Assembly: GCA_037957365.1 (NCBI GenBank)
Contig: JARHVA010000001.1
Span: 13,411,001 to 13,475,000 of the forward strand
Length of the DNA stretch: 64,000 bases
Direction: 5' to 3'
Source: Torreya grandis
Lineage: Eukaryota > Streptophyta > Pinopsida > Cupressales > Taxaceae
Below, piece by piece: positions 1 to 10,949 of the stretch. Under the pieces are notes generated by a model. That model was not told the DNA's origin. It was given only the letters and a program-made list of their open reading frames with translations, and made no database searches. Every line of letters begins with the position of its first letter. The stretch's first letter is position 1. The translations under genes and the position numbers were made by a program.

Positions 1-494
1 TTTCCGCTAATTCCAATAAGTGACATGTGGCGTGTTTCGATGCTGAAACAAGCAGGACACGTGGCAGCATCCGCTGAGTTTATAGAAGCTTCAAACACCT
101 TTTGAGAGTCCTACGGAAGAGGACACGTGGAGGCTTCCGCTCTCTTTAGCAGTTCGTCCGGGGCCCACCACAGTGCTTTCAAGACAAAAGGGAGAGACGA
201 CGGTGTTGACACTTGTCAGCTTCCGCCGAGCTCTGTAGGGGACATGTGGTGCGTTTCGCTTCTTTTAGAGAAAACATGTCAAAGCCTTCCGCGGTTGCCA
301 CTTGGCGCTTTCTGCGGTCTGGTTTTCCTAGTATAAAAATGACGTTCGTGGGCCCGTCGCTGTTTAAAAAACAACGGCTAGTCTATTTTCTTGAAGTTGA
401 CGGCTTCAGAGATGTCACCGTCCTTGGCAAATTCCTTCAGGCCTTTCCCTCTGATTCGGCCTTTTGTTTCGGACCCTCCAGAAGGGGAAGTATC
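1..494 (-). mobile_element. T-family LTR (copy a), distal segment
   Basis: This is minus-strand T LTR sequence, cut off by the window edge on the left and by Gypsy-1 on the right. Read on the minus strand it matches the middle of the other T LTRs: the segment ending at 494 resumes exactly at 8600, and the joined text (gggaaGTATCccttcgg) agrees with the uninterrupted copy near 23000-23050. It contains several G-box-like elements, with CACGTG at 58-63 and 124-129 and CATGTG variants at 23-28 and 242-247. Small open frames here are not genes. Confidence 0.75.
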
Positions 495-1002
495 TGTAAT
501 GACCCCTTCTAGAATCTGATCTCCTAATGACCGTTGGCCTATTCTCGGAAATCCGTAGGCTACTCGGAAAGTGCAATTGAGGGTTTCCTATTTTTTAGGA
601 TGACTTTGATCAGAGTTTTGATGGCTAATTCCTTCTGGGTTTTTCAAGAGCTTCGCAGAGGTATGTTCGTTTCAGTTTTCTGAGCATTCTCAAGAATTTA
701 CTATTTTTAGTAAATTCTATTTTTGGCAGCTAGCAGGATTGTCGAAGGAGTTAACTTCCCCTTTTTAGTTGATTCATTCAGTTTTGGGCTTCAGATTTCA
801 GTCTTGGCGAAATAAGTGAATTTCACTTAAAATAAAATAAAATAAAATAAAATAAACGTTATATTTTAACGTTGACCTTGGCCTAGACTTGATAACTTAA
901 TGTTATTTTAAAAGAGGGGGACTTGAAGGGGGGGGCGCCACATTGCATGGAAAGGGGGCGCCACTCTTAAGGAAAAGCTTCTAGAAGATGCCAATTGAAG
1001 CC

Positions 1003-1009
1003 TATAAAA
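1003..1009 (+). promoter_or_regulatory. TATA box of Gypsy-1 5' LTR
   Basis: TATAAAA lies in the context gcctataaaagaaggc, about 510 bp into the LTR. The same box occurs at 7489-7495 in the 3' LTR and in both Gypsy-2 LTRs (46547-46553 and 53250-53256). The R region should start about 30 bp downstream; that start is inferred. Confidence 0.75.
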
Positions 1010-1696
1010 GAAGGCATTGGGCTACCATTTGAGTATCTTGGTTTTAATGCATTGTTATGCTGCAGCTTTGGCTCTGGAACTGCTTCGGGGAATGAAGGCC
1101 TCCTAGCAAAGGCATCTCTTCATGCTTGAAAGACAGCATCTAGCGGTGAATTAGTTATTGATATTTGTATTTGCTTACGTATTGCTTCAGTTATTTCATT
1201 GTCAGTTCTTTGATAATATTAGAGTTCCAGATATTGTAGTTCTGTATGAGATAAACCTAGGGTTTTCATTCATAAAGGAAAAAATACAAAAAAAATTAGT
1301 TCTGGGTATCAACCCATTGTTTTAGTTTGGCTTAGGCGCCCCTCTTCTCAAATTTTCGGAATTAATAAAGCTTGCATTCATTTCCTAGAGCAAATCGCCC
1401 TTCTCCCACTTGGACGCCCCTCTGGGGTTTGCATTGGTTTTCGTGTAACTCATTTGGATGCAGATTTCACCAGTTTATGGATGCTAACTTGGGCGCCCCA
1501 TCCAGGAAGAGTATTTGCAACAAAAATCAAGAAGATTGGTTAAGTTTTGCCAGAGTTATGAATATCTGAAGAAATTAATAAGGGCTGGTTTTTTCTTCTT
1601 TCTAAAGGCAAATTTCAATTAATTTTGTAACTGACAGTAGTACTGGCAGCCTTCTCTATTAGTTCAATTTTCTTTAAAGTATTGTAATAGATTTCA

Positions 1697-1987
1697 GCTC
1701 CGCCTTATGGTAGCTACTAGCCCTATTGGGTTAGCAAGCACATTCTTGGTGTAGAGCATCCGCCCTATGGTAGCTACTTACCCTTTTGGGTAAGCAAGCA
1801 CATGCTGGGTGTGGAGTAGTTTCATTTCAGTATTTCCATTAAAGCATTGTTGTTAAGCTCACTCCGTCATATGGTAGCCCCTTACGGGTAGCACATACTT
1901 GACGTAGAGTTCTTTATTGTAATTACTCCGTCTTATGGTCGCCCCTACTCCGCCATGGATTGGGTAGCACATACTGGACGTTGAGTT
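1697..1987 (+). repeat. Tandem CCGYCYTATGGTMGC units in Gypsy-1 LTR (R/U5)
   Basis: Four degenerate units start near 1699, 1760, 1862 and 1925. Each begins CTCCG(C/T)C(T/A)TATGGT(A/C)GC, continues with a GGGTWAGCAAGCACAT-like segment and ends with GGTGTGGAG- or GACGTAGAG-like text. They recur in the 3' LTR (about 8181-8472) and, with five to six units, in the Gypsy-2 LTRs (about 47390-47710 and 54090-54420). Unit number differs between the two subfamilies. Confidence 0.8.
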
Positions 1988-2115
1988 CATTTCTTGCATC
2001 CTAGTGGCAAAGTATTTCAGTTTATTTGAGATTAACTTTAATCTGGACGGAACTTGCTTGTAATGTTGTAATCCAAATATTAAAAGTTGAAAAAATTTAG
2101 CTTGGAATATTTCTG

Positions 2116-2127
2116 TGGTATCAGAGC
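2116..2127 (+). other. Primer-binding site of Gypsy-1 (tRNA-iMet type)
   Basis: TGGTATCAGAGC starts two bases after the LTR end. It is the standard plant primer-binding site complementary to the 3' end of initiator tRNA-Met. This supports an intact minus-strand priming site. Confidence 0.9.
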
Positions 2128-2160
2128 CACGTATCCTGCCATCCTGTGGACAAACCATCT

Positions 2161-5100
2161 ATGAGTGACCGCGAAAAGAGATATATTGCGAGAGAGGATA
2201 AGAAAATTGCAAAACAGTTCCAGTGGTATCAAGTTCCCGAAGGTCAAACTGCTTCTGAGATCTTGAGGGCTCATTGGGAGTCATCTCAAGAAACAAATAT
2301 GGCAGAAGGGGAGAGATCAGTAGGGGGTAACGAGAGGTTTACCAATCCTAGAAATGATAGTGGGAAGGGTAGAGAAAGATCCTTAAGTCCGGAAAAGAGA
2401 TTTGAAAGGAAAATGGATGCCTTAATGGATATGGTATCCCTCATGTTGGGGAAAGTGGGTCAAAACCCAAATCTCCAGACCAATTCCAGCTATAGAGGAG
2501 AGCCTAGTGCTTCGAATCAATTTAATGGAAGTGTTGCTCAACCTGCTTCAAACAACACTTACATTTCGTCAAGGCCTTTCAAACCCTCCTTTCTAGCACC
2601 AGTCAATACCCAACCTGATCCTGAAGAGAATTCTTCATTTGTGGAACACTTGAGGCGTGGTCATGCGGAGTATGACTCTCTTCCTGAAGAAATCAAAATG
2701 GACATGTCCTATAATGAATTCATAGATCATAAAAGGAAGAGTAAGGGACAAGGGAGAATTTATGATCACAGAAGAACTCCAGCACAAGGGGACTTGCATC
2801 AAGTTATCAACAAGCTAATGCTTTCCCACTTTGATGGAAGTGACAATAGTTCTGCTCGAGCCTGGATACAAAAATTAGACAACTATTTGGCCCTTAGGCC
2901 AATGGCTGAAGAAGATGCGATTAAATTCGCCACGCTACACCTAGATGGGGTAGCGCATGAGTGGTGGTATCATGGCCTGGTCACTTTGGGTCATGGATCA
3001 ATCACTAGTTACGATGAGTTCACCACTAGACTCATTGAGAGGTTCGAGAAGAAGGACCCAGAAGTGCATTTTAGGGAGTTGGCACAGTTGAAGCAGTATG
3101 GCACTGTTGATGCCTACATAGCTGAGTTTCAAAGACTTTCAGTCATGGTCACTGGAATCACGGAAAGAAGATTAGTAATCTTATTTAGCGAAGGGTTGAT
3201 GGAGCCACTCAAGGGATGGATCAAAGCTTTTGATCCACCATCTTTGCAAGAAGCAATGAAGAAAGCTAGAAACATGGAGTGGGCGGCTCCCAAAACTAAG
3301 TTCCATCCTAAACCATCCTTCCACAAGAAGGATAGAGGGAGAAGGTTTCAACAAAAACCTTACCAAAAGGAGTTTAACCAGCAGAAACCTCTTGGCAAAA
3401 GATTGGATCCGGAAACTGTCAATGAACTCCGAAGGAAGGGGCTTTGTTTCAGATGCAAAGATAAATGGTCTCCAGACCATGTTTGCCCAAAAGGAGTCAA
3501 ATTCCATCAGATTGAGTATTACTCCGCTGGTGAGAGTAACTCTGATTCTTCGGACCAGCAATCTGATTCCGAAGATAGTGAAGTTGAAAGAGTCCCTGAA
3601 GAGCCTGAAAGCGAGAAAGAAAGTGGCGGCACGTTGGCTCAACTTTCAAGCTTCCAAAGGAATGAGTCCTTCAAAATCCGTGGGATGATCAAGGGGCAGC
3701 GTATCGTTGCTCTAATTGATACTGGAGCAACCCATAACTTCATAGATGAAGCTGTGGTGGCAAAGAAGGAGTTGCAAACAGAAGATTTTGAAGGGTTCAA
3801 AGTCATGGTGGCGGATGGATTCCACATTTCTTGTACCAAAAGGGTGCCCAACTTATCAATGCAATTGGGCAACTATGAGGTCAAAGATGACTTCTATGTG
3901 GTGAATATTGGAGATACGGATGCTGTTCTTGGCATTCAGTGGTTGCGTTCTCTTGGAGACATCTCTCTAAATCTGCAAACCATGGAACTCAGGTTTCAAT
4001 CCGATGGAAAGAAGGTGGTGTTGAGAGGGATGTCAAATGGTGGCCCTCGAATAGTATCATTCAAAAGGATGGCGAAATTGATAAGACATGATCAAGTGGA
4101 TTGGGCCGCTGAATTCATGGTTCTTCCGACTAGTCCTGTGGAAACAAAAATAGAGCATCCTCCCGATATTCAATCTTTACTCACCAAGAAGAGTAAAGTG
4201 TTTGCTGATTTGCCTCCTGGACCACCTCCCGATAGAGGATCAGAACACATCATTGAGCTCAAAGAGGGAGCGAAACCGGTAATCATAACTCCATACCGGT
4301 ATCCGAAGCGGCAAAAGGACGAGATCGAGAAGAATATTCAAGAACTCTTGAAGATGGGTTTCATCCGTCCAAGCAAGAGCCCCTTTGCTTCTGCAGTGGT
4401 TCTTGTGAAAAAGAAGGATGGTACTATGCGCATGTGCGTGGATTATCGTGCTTTAAATCAAAGCACCATCAAAAACAGATATCCCATACCCAGGATAGAT
4501 GAGCTCATTGATGAGCTACACGGTGCCAAGTTCTTCTCAAAAATTGATCTAAGATCGGGTTACCATCAGATTCGAATGAGGGGATCTGATGTTGAGAAGA
4601 CAGCCTTCAGATGCCACTATGGCCATTTTGAGTTCTTAGTCATGCCATTTGGATTGACTAACGCCCCGGCTACCTTTCAGTCTTGCATGAATCGTGTCTT
4701 TCAGAATCATTTAAGGAGGTTTGTGTTAGTATTTTTTGATGACATTCTGATTTACAGCAAGACTTGGAGAGAACATCTTAAGCATTTGGAGGAAGTGCTT
4801 AGTATTATGGAATCTGAGAGTTTGTTTGCAAAAGCTTCCAAATGTGAATTTGGGATGAATGAGTTACTATACCTTGGCCACATAATCAGTGCTGAGGGAG
4901 TAAAGGTGGACCCCGAAAAGATCAAGGCGGTAATTGATTGGCCACCTCCTGAGAGCTTAACTCAGTTGAAAGGTTTTTTGGGTCTATGTGGGTTCTATCG
5001 GAGATTCGTAAAGGGGTATTCACAGAATGCTGCTCCCCTTACCGATCTTACCAAAAAGGGAGCCTTTGTTTGGTCAGAAAAGGCTCAAAGTGTTTTTGAC

Positions 5101-7005
5101 AAGTTCAAGAAGATCATGAGTTCATGCCCGGTTTTGGCAATACCGGATTTTTCCAAGCCCTTCGAGCTGCAATGTGATGCATCAGGTGAAGGTGTGGGGG
5201 CTGTCCTGATGCAAGACAAACACCCTATCGTGTTTGAAAGCAGAAAATTACGAGGAGTTGAAAGAACATATTCAATTTATGACAAAGAAATGCTTGCTAT
5301 TATGCATGCATTAGCCAAGTTCAGACAATACTTGGTGGGGAATAAGTTCGTGGTTAAGACTGACCACAATAGCCTCAAACATTTCATGCACCAAAAGGAT
5401 TTAAATGAGAGACAACAGAAATGGGTGAGTAAGCTTCAAGCTTACGACTTTGATATTGAATATGTCAAAGGGAAAAATAATATAGTGGCCGATGCTCTTT
5501 CCAGGAGACCTCACCTTAGTTCATTGAGTGAGCTTACTTCAGATTGGAGAGACATGTTGCTTGCTGATTATGCTAAAAATCAGTTTGCAACTAGCATTCT
5601 TGAGGGTACTTTTTATGATGAAAGGTACAAGGTGGTTGAAGGATTGATACACTATAAGGGAAGAATCTTTCTAGTGAATGATTCTAAGTTGAAGAAGAAA
5701 ATTCTTTTGAATTTTCATGATATTCCAGTTGCGGGCCACCAAGGTTTTTTCAAAACCTATCGACAGATCCGAGAAAGGTTTTCTTGGAAGGGATTGAAAG
5801 GAGAGATTCAACGCTACATTCAGGAGTGTCCTGTTTGTCAAGCAAATAAAAATGAGCATACTTTACCAGCTGGGTTGCTACAACCACTCCCTATTCCCAA
5901 TCAAAAATGGGAAAGTATTTCGATGGACTTCATCACAGGGTTACCCAAAGCCCAAGGGAAAGATTGCATCTATGTAGTGGTGGATCGGCTAACTAAATTT
6001 GCTCACTTCTTCGCCATCACCAGTACCTTTTCTGCAGCTCAAGTTGCAGATCTCTTTTTTCAAGAAGTGTTCAAATTGCATGGATTGCCAAAGAACATCG
6101 CGAGTGATAGGGACAGCAAGTTCCTAAGTAAGTTTTGGCAAGAAGTTTTCAGAATGAGTGGCACGGTGCTTACACCAAGTACTAGCTACCATCCGCAAAC
6201 TGATGGACAGACCGAAGTGGTGAACAAGTGGTTGGAAAGCTACTTGCGAAATTATGTGTCCGAACAACAGAGAACCTGGGTCAAGTGGCTGCATATTGGT
6301 GAGTATTGCTACAATTCTACTTTCCATATGTCTATTAAGATGTCTCCTTTCTTAGCACTTTATGGATATGAGGCACCTAGTTTTGCAGACTTAGTGTTTG
6401 GTGACAGCAAGGCACCCCTAGCTAAGGATTTGTTGCAAAATAGCCAGGATATAATGAAGTCCTTGAAGGATAATTTGCAGATTGCACAGAATCAACAAAA
6501 GTTGTATGCGGATCAGAAACGTGTTGAGCGTTCCTTCGAGGTTGGAGATATGGTATATTTGAGATTACAACCATATAGACAATCTACTCTCAAGAAGAGT
6601 GGAGCTGAGAAGCTCAAACCTCGCTTCTATGGGCCCTTTAGGGTCATCAGAAAAGTCGGAGCTGTAGCTTATGAATTAGAGCTACCAATTGATAGCAAAG
6701 TGCACAACGTCTTCCATGTGTCTCGCCTCAAGAAGGCACTTGGACATAATGTGATTGCATCATCACAGCTACCCCCTTTGGATGAAGAGGGACAATTGGC
6801 ACTAATTCCAGAAGAGATACTTGATGTTCGAGAACGTTCTTTGAGGAAAAGAACCATCCGAGAGTACCTGGTAAAGTGGAAGGACTTACCTATGGAGGAT
6901 GCAACTTGGGAAAATGATGAGATTTTGCATCATCCTAGATTTCAATTGCTTGAGGACAAGCAATTTTGGGAAGGGCGGACTGTAATGACCCCTTCTAGAA
7001 TCTGA
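2161..7005 (+). CDS. gag-pol: Gag-Pol polyprotein of Gypsy-1 (chromovirus), intact
   Basis: This 1614-residue polyprotein is unbroken from the ATG at 2161 (MSDREKRY; the frame is open upstream to a GTG at 2146, but the same ATG is kept in Gypsy-2). Gag homology lies at about 231-350. A zinc knuckle has C429, C432, H440 and C442. The aspartic protease motif DTGA starts at D520. Reverse transcriptase spans about 710-890 with FFDD at D860/D861. RNase H has its first Asp near 1006 (CDAS) and a later TDHNSL. The integrase N-terminal HHCC region is at about 1190-1230 and its catalytic D1256, D1316 and E1352 are all present. A GPY/F region is followed by a chromodomain at about 1561-1590 (YLVKWKDLP...TWEN). 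Gag and Pol share one frame, as in many plant chromoviruses. The last residues and the stop lie inside the 3' LTR, which starts at 6981. All recognised catalytic residues are intact, so it could be active; transcription cannot be judged from sequence. Confidence 0.95.
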   Translation: MSDREKRYIAREDKKIAKQFQWYQVPEGQTASEILRAHWESSQETNMAEGERSVGGNERFTNPRNDSGKGRERSLSPEKRFERKMDALMDMVSLMLGKVGQNPNLQTNSSYRGEPSASNQFNGSVAQPASNNTYISSRPFKPSFLAPVNTQPDPEENSSFVEHLRRGHAEYDSLPEEIKMDMSYNEFIDHKRKSKGQGRIYDHRRTPAQGDLHQVINKLMLSHFDGSDNSSARAWIQKLDNYLALRPMAEEDAIKFATLHLDGVAHEWWYHGLVTLGHGSITSYDEFTTRLIERFEKKDPEVHFRELAQLKQYGTVDAYIAEFQRLSVMVTGITERRLVILFSEGLMEPLKGWIKAFDPPSLQEAMKKARNMEWAAPKTKFHPKPSFHKKDRGRRFQQKPYQKEFNQQKPLGKRLDPETVNELRRKGLCFRCKDKWSPDHVCPKGVKFHQIEYYSAGESNSDSSDQQSDSEDSEVERVPEEPESEKESGGTLAQLSSFQRNESFKIRGMIKGQRIVALIDTGATHNFIDEAVVAKKELQTEDFEGFKVMVADGFHISCTKRVPNLSMQLGNYEVKDDFYVVNIGDTDAVLGIQWLRSLGDISLNLQTMELRFQSDGKKVVLRGMSNGGPRIVSFKRMAKLIRHDQVDWAAEFMVLPTSPVETKIEHPPDIQSLLTKKSKVFADLPPGPPPDRGSEHIIELKEGAKPVIITPYRYPKRQKDEIEKNIQELLKMGFIRPSKSPFASAVVLVKKKDGTMRMCVDYRALNQSTIKNRYPIPRIDELIDELHGAKFFSKIDLRSGYHQIRMRGSDVEKTAFRCHYGHFEFLVMPFGLTNAPATFQSCMNRVFQNHLRRFVLVFFDDILIYSKTWREHLKHLEEVLSIMESESLFAKASKCEFGMNELLYLGHIISAEGVKVDPEKIKAVIDWPPPESLTQLKGFLGLCGFYRRFVKGYSQNAAPLTDLTKKGAFVWSEKAQSVFDKFKKIMSSCPVLAIPDFSKPFELQCDASGEGVGAVLMQDKHPIVFESRKLRGVERTYSIYDKEMLAIMHALAKFRQYLVGNKFVVKTDHNSLKHFMHQKDLNERQQKWVSKLQAYDFDIEYVKGKNNIVADALSRRPHLSSLSELTSDWRDMLLADYAKNQFATSILEGTFYDERYKVVEGLIHYKGRIFLVNDSKLKKKILLNFHDIPVAGHQGFFKTYRQIRERFSWKGLKGEIQRYIQECPVCQANKNEHTLPAGLLQPLPIPNQKWESISMDFITGLPKAQGKDCIYVVVDRLTKFAHFFAITSTFSAAQVADLFFQEVFKLHGLPKNIASDRDSKFLSKFWQEVFRMSGTVLTPSTSYHPQTDGQTEVVNKWLESYLRNYVSEQQRTWVKWLHIGEYCYNSTFHMSIKMSPFLALYGYEAPSFADLVFGDSKAPLAKDLLQNSQDIMKSLKDNLQIAQNQQKLYADQKRVERSFEVGDMVYLRLQPYRQSTLKKSGAEKLKPRFYGPFRVIRKVGAVAYELELPIDSKVHNVFHVSRLKKALGHNVIASSQLPPLDEEGQLALIPEEILDVRERSLRKRTIREYLVKWKDLPMEDATWENDEILHHPRFQLLEDKQFWEGRTVMTPSRI

Positions 7006-8599
7006 TCTCCTAATGACCGTTGGCCTATTCTCGGAAATCCGTAGGCTACTCGGAAAGTGCAATTGAGGGTTTCCTATTTTTTAGGATGACTTTGATCAGA
7101 GTTTTGATGGCTAATTCCTTCTGGGTTTTTCAAGAGCTTCGCAGAGGTATGTTCGTTTCAGTTTTCTGAGCATTCTCAAGAATTTACTATTTTTAGTAAA
7201 TTCTATTTTTGGCAGCTAGCAGGATTGTCGAAGGAGTTAACTTCCCCTTTTTAGTTGATTCATTCAGTTTTGGGCTTCAGATTTCAGTCTTGGCGAAATA
7301 AGTGAATTTCACTTAAAATAAAATAAAATAAAATAAAATAAACGTTATATTTTAACGTTGACCTTGGCCTAGACTTGATAACTTAATGTTATTTTAAAAG
7401 AGGGGGACTTGAAGGGGGGGGCGCCACATTGCATGGAAAGGGGGCGCCACTCTTAAGGAAAAGCTTCTAGAAGATGCCAATTGAAGCCTATAAAAGAAGG
7501 CATTGGGCTACCATTTGAGTATCTTGGTTTTAATGCATTGTTATGCTGCAGCTTTGGCTCTGGAACTGCTTCGGGGAATGAAGGCCTCCTAGCAAAGGCA
7601 TCTCTTCATGCTTGAAAGACAGCATCTAGCGGTGAATTAGTTATTGATATTTGTATTTGCTTACGTATTGCTTCAGTTATTTCATTGTCAGTTCTTTGAT
7701 AATATTAGAGTTCCAGATATTGTAGTTCTGTATGAGATAAACCTAGGGTTTTCATTCATAAAGGAAAAAATACAAAAAAATTAGTTCTGGGTATCAACCC
7801 ATTGTTTTAGTTTGGCTTAGGCGCCCCTCTTCTCAAATTTTCGGAATTAATAAAGCTTGCATTCATTTCCTAGAGCAAATCGCCCTTCTCCCACTTGGAC
7901 GCCCCTCTGGGGTTTGCATTGGTTTTCATGTAACTCATTTGGATGCAGATTTCACCAGTTTATGGATGCTAACTTGGGCGCCCCATCCAGGAAGAGTATT
8001 TGCAACAAAAATCAAGAAGATTGGTTAAGTTTTGCCAGAGTTATGAATATCTGAAGAAATTAATAAGGGCTGGTTTTTTCTTCTTTCTAAAGGCAAATTT
8101 CAATTAATTTTGTAACTGACAGTAGTACTGGCAGCCTTCTCTATTAGTTCAATTTTCTTTAAAGTATTGTAATAGATTTCAGCTCCGCCTTATGGTAGCT
8201 ACTAGCCCTATTGGGTTAGCAAGCACATTCTTGGTGTAGAGCATCCGCCCTATGGTAGCTACTTACCCTTTTGGGTAAGCAAGCACATGCTGGGTGTGGA
8301 GTAGTTTCATTTCAGTATTTCCATTAAAGCATTGTTGTTAAGCTCACTCCGTCATATGGTAGCCCCTTACGGGTAGCACATACTTGACGTAGAGTTCTTT
8401 ATTGTAATTACTCCGTCTTATGGTCGCCCCTACTCCGCCATGGATTGGGTAGCACATACTGGACGTTGAGTTCATTTCTTGCATCCTAGTGGCAAAGTAT
8501 TTCAGTTTATTTGAGATTAACTTTAATCTGGACGGAACTTGCTTGTAATGTTGTAATCCAAATATTAAAAGTTGAAAAAATTTAGCTTGGAATATTTCA
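6981..8599 (+). repeat. Gypsy-1 3' LTR
   Basis: It begins TGTAATGACC directly after the gag-pol purine-rich tract and ends GGAATATTTCA, followed by the TSD GTATC. It is nearly identical to 495-2114. Its first 25 bases encode the polyprotein C-terminus and stop codon. TATAAAA is at 7489-7495. Confidence 0.95.
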
Positions 8600-8811
8600 G
8601 TATCCCTTCGGCTTTGGAGAAATGCCCTTTGCTTGGCAACTAAGAGTCCCCCGCAAGGGCACCTGCCCTTTGGGGTCCTTTGGCGGCCTTTGTCTTCTCG
8701 GCTTTTCTCTGCGAACAAAAAGTCCGCAAGAATTGCCTTGTCCGCTTTGCCTCTGGAAATTCTCTTTTGGGTTTTCTGCTGCAGCTTCCCGAATTTCTTT
8801 GAACTTTTTGT

Positions 8812-8945
8812 TCGAAGGAATTCCTTCGGACAAAAAGTCCGAAGAAAATATTCTATTGCTTTTGCCTCGCGTCTTTAAGTCTGAAGGAATTCCTTCGGAC
8901 TTTTTGTCCGAAGGAATTCCTTCGGACAAAAAGTCTGAAAGAATT
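8812..8945. repeat. Nested palindromes (GGACAAAAAGTCC / GAAGGAATTCCTTC)
   Basis: Alternating inverted repeats TTCGGACAAAAAGTCCGAA, TTCGGACTTTTTGTCCGAA and GAAGGAATTCCTTC follow each other almost without spacer, so the region can fold into several overlapping hairpins. The same module is present in most T LTRs here, for example 18557-18880, 22360-22540, 30885-31045, 43236-43300, 43570-43640, 58395-58445 and 63803-63830. Confidence 0.85.
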
Positions 8946-9099
8946 CGTTCTATGCCTTAGTCTTTATTTTGCTTTTTTTCAACTGCGCTTTGAAAGGTGC
9001 CCTTCGGGATTCTTGAAATCGACTCTTCCGAAGGGTGTTGTTGCCGACCAAGTGCCCTTCGCAAGGGCACTTGTCCTTTGGGAGGCTCTCTTGAACTCT

Positions 9100-9420
9100 T
9101 TGATCGAACCGCTCCTTTGAACCAACCGTTGAACCATTTGATTGAACCGGTTCAATGGTTCAAACGGTTGTTGAACCAAGGCATCGAACCGAATGTTGAT
9201 GAACTATTTGATTAAACCTCTTGATTGAACTTTGCCGATGAACTTTGCAGTTGAACCAAGCTTTGAACCAAGCTGACTAAAACAAGTCGTTGAACTGACT
9301 AAGTAAACCGAGTGATTGAACCAAAGCGTTGAACCGGTTCAATGGTTCAAAAATGCTAACTCTTGGAAAGATCATGTCGTTGAACCATTTTTCCAACCTT
9401 AAGGAAAAGTGTCCTTTGAA
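9100..9420 (-). repeat. GGTTCAA-rich array in LTR copy a
   Basis: Irregularly spaced TTGAACC (minus-strand GGTTCAA) heptamers occur here, including the palindromic clusters TTGAACCGGTTCAATGGTTC at 9142 and again at 9332. Spacing is not fixed, so this is an array of a short word rather than a classical minisatellite. The open frames that cross it are artefacts. Confidence 0.8.
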
Positions 9421-9759
9421 CCATTTTATCTCTCTTTCCTTATGAATTTCTTCTGACAAGAGTCTGAAGAAGCTTTGTAACACCTTGCACTCTTTGAATT
9501 GGTTCTTCATGTGCCGAAAGACTCGCCTTCAGAGTCCGTAGAAACTTCACCTACAGAGTCCGTAGAAATCCTCTTTGCAGAGTCCGTAGAAACTTCCCCT
9601 GCAGACGTAGAAACTTCCCCTGCAGAGTCCGTAGAAATGGACCTGCAGAGTCTGTAGAAATTTTTAGACTTGTGCAAAATCAAACAATATACTGGCTTAG
9701 AACAATAGGGAAAAAAGGGGGGCCAATTTTGGCCTGTAGGGCCAAAATGGTCAACACCA

Positions 9760-10380
9760 ATCAAACACTCTTCTTGGCTGGCCAATCTTGTTCTTGTACG
9801 AAGAAAGAATGGGGAGATCAGACTATGCATAGATTTTAGAGACCTCAATAGAGTTTCTTTGAAAGATCATTATTCTCTCCCAAGCATGGAGCAGATCCTT
9901 CAAATGGTGACAAGGAACGAGCGTTTCTCCCTCTTGGATGGGTACTCAGGATATAATCAGATTTTGGTGCAAAACTGTGACCAGTACAAGACAGCCTTCA
10001 TTACCAAGTGGGGGACGTTAGCTTATTGGAAAATGCCATTTGTATTGTCTAATGCCGGTGCCACTTTTCAGCGAGCCATGGACAGGGCCTTTCAAGGCCT
10101 CATAAATAACATTGTGCTGGTGTATCTCGACGACATGACAGTTTTCTCTAAAGAGGCAGGGCAACACATGAAACACCTCAAAGAAATCTTTGAGAGGTGT
10201 AGAGAGTTTGGTATCTCTCTCAACTTGAATAAATGTGTGTTCGCTGTCCATGAGGGTAAACTTTTTGGCCACATTGTTTCCAAAGAAGGCTTGACCATTG
10301 ATCCGGAGAGAGTTCGCCTCATCCTGGAGCTACCTTGCCTAAAAATAAGAAGGGCCTGCAGAGCTTCTTCGGCAAAATAA
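9760..10380 (+). pseudogene. Reverse transcriptase fragment of element B
   Basis: Translation shows LVLVRRKNGEIRLCIDFRDL, then a DGYSGYNQI block (about 9936-9965), MPFVLSNAGATFQRAMDRAF and the catalytic YLDD at 10122-10133, followed by LFGHIVSKEGLTIDP. The YLDD and SGYNQI style is that of the Tat/Athila branch rather than of the FFDD chromoviruses nearby. The N-terminal part of RT is missing because the T LTR adjoins at 9756, and the frame is lost near 10335, where a +1 or -1 shift leads into RNase H. Confidence 0.85.
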
Positions 10381-10949
10381 ATTTCATCCGGAGATTTATT
10401 TCGATTTTTGCGGAGATAGTCAAGCCATTGACCTTTATGCTGAAGAACGACAAGAAGTTCGCATGGACAGCACAAAGGAAGGATAGTTTTGAAGAGATCA
10501 AGCAGGCTATAGCCCAGGGTCCTACCTTGATCAGCCCTGACTTCACCAAGGATTTCAACCTCTACACCTTCGAAAATGAAGAGGTAATCTCCTCCATGCT
10601 TACCCAAGCAAATTGTGATAACCTTGAACAACTACTTGCGTTTTTTAGCCAAGGCCTAGAGGGTTTTGAGGTCAGGTATACATATGTGGAGAAACAAGTC
10701 CTTGCAGTCATTTAGAGCCTGAAAAAATTCAGACATATGCTGTCCAACAGTAGGATTCACCTCATGGTTCCACATCCCGACATTAAAGATTTCTTGACCA
10801 ACCGTGACCTGAATGAAAAGAGAGCGGGGTGGATCACTAAGGTAATGGAATACGACATGGATATCCAGATCACCAAGTTGGTAAAAGAAAAACCCTGTGG
10901 GAACACCTTGTTGCAGACCTTAAACAGCAAAAAGAGGACAGTTTGCTAA
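10335..10949 (+). pseudogene. RNase H fragment of element B
   Basis: The frame continues RT with LQSFFGKINFIRRFI (the RT connection), then FNLYTFENEEVISSMLTQ, where an RNase H normally has an acidic DAS/ASD-type motif, and YVEKQVLAVI. A TAG at 10713-10715 interrupts it before SLKKFRHML. The end reads KVMEYDMDIQITKL, the conserved RNase H tail. The domain is clearly decayed. Confidence 0.75.

Larger units (their letters stand above)
495..2114 (+). repeat. Gypsy-1 5' LTR
   Basis: It begins TGTAATGACC and ends GGAATATTTCT, where the 3' LTR has the canonical TTCA, so the last base is probably mutated. Inside are a pentanucleotide AAAAT run (about 829-855), repeated GGCGCC motifs (936-962), a TATA box at 1003-1009, an AATAAA at 1364-1369 and four degenerate tandem units at 1697-1987. 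It is followed after one base by the primer-binding site. Confidence 0.95.
495..8599 (+). mobile_element. Gypsy-1: complete, apparently young Ty3/gypsy chromovirus
   Basis: This is a full-length LTR retrotransposon flanked by a perfect 5-bp target-site duplication, GTATC at 490-494 and 8600-8604. In order it has a 1620-bp 5' LTR, a tRNA-iMet primer-binding site, one open gag-pol frame, a purine-rich stretch before 6981 (gggaagggcggac) and a 1619-bp 3' LTR. By eye the LTRs differ by one A in a homopolymer (near 1291), one G/A change (1443 against 7928) and the final base of the 5' LTR (T instead of A), so insertion was recent. It lies inside T LTR copy a. Gypsy-2 in this window is its degraded sister. 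Confidence 0.95.
8600..9756 (-). mobile_element. T-family LTR (copy a), proximal segment with LTR 5' end
   Basis: The interrupted T LTR continues here on the minus strand and ends at 9756, where the reverse complement reads TGTTGACCATTTTGG, the T LTR 5' terminus. From left to right it shows the nested palindromes (8812-8945), GAACC/GGTTCAA-rich DNA (9100-9420), CTGCAGAGTCCGTAG units (9520-9660) and the terminal inverted-repeat hairpin (9724-9756). Immediately beyond 9756 lies reverse-transcriptase coding sequence of another element, so this LTR was inserted antisense into that pol gene. The partner TSD lies outside the window. Confidence 0.85.

Noticed and set aside
1859..2158. Minus-strand small frames in Gypsy-1 LTR and similar frames at 8344-8929
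   Set aside because: They duplicate with the LTR and cross the LTR/host junction, so they are not genes.
2146..2160. GTG start for Gypsy-1 Gag-Pol
   Set aside because: The ATG at 2161 is conserved in Gypsy-2 (47929), where the upstream text is not similarly open from a GTG.
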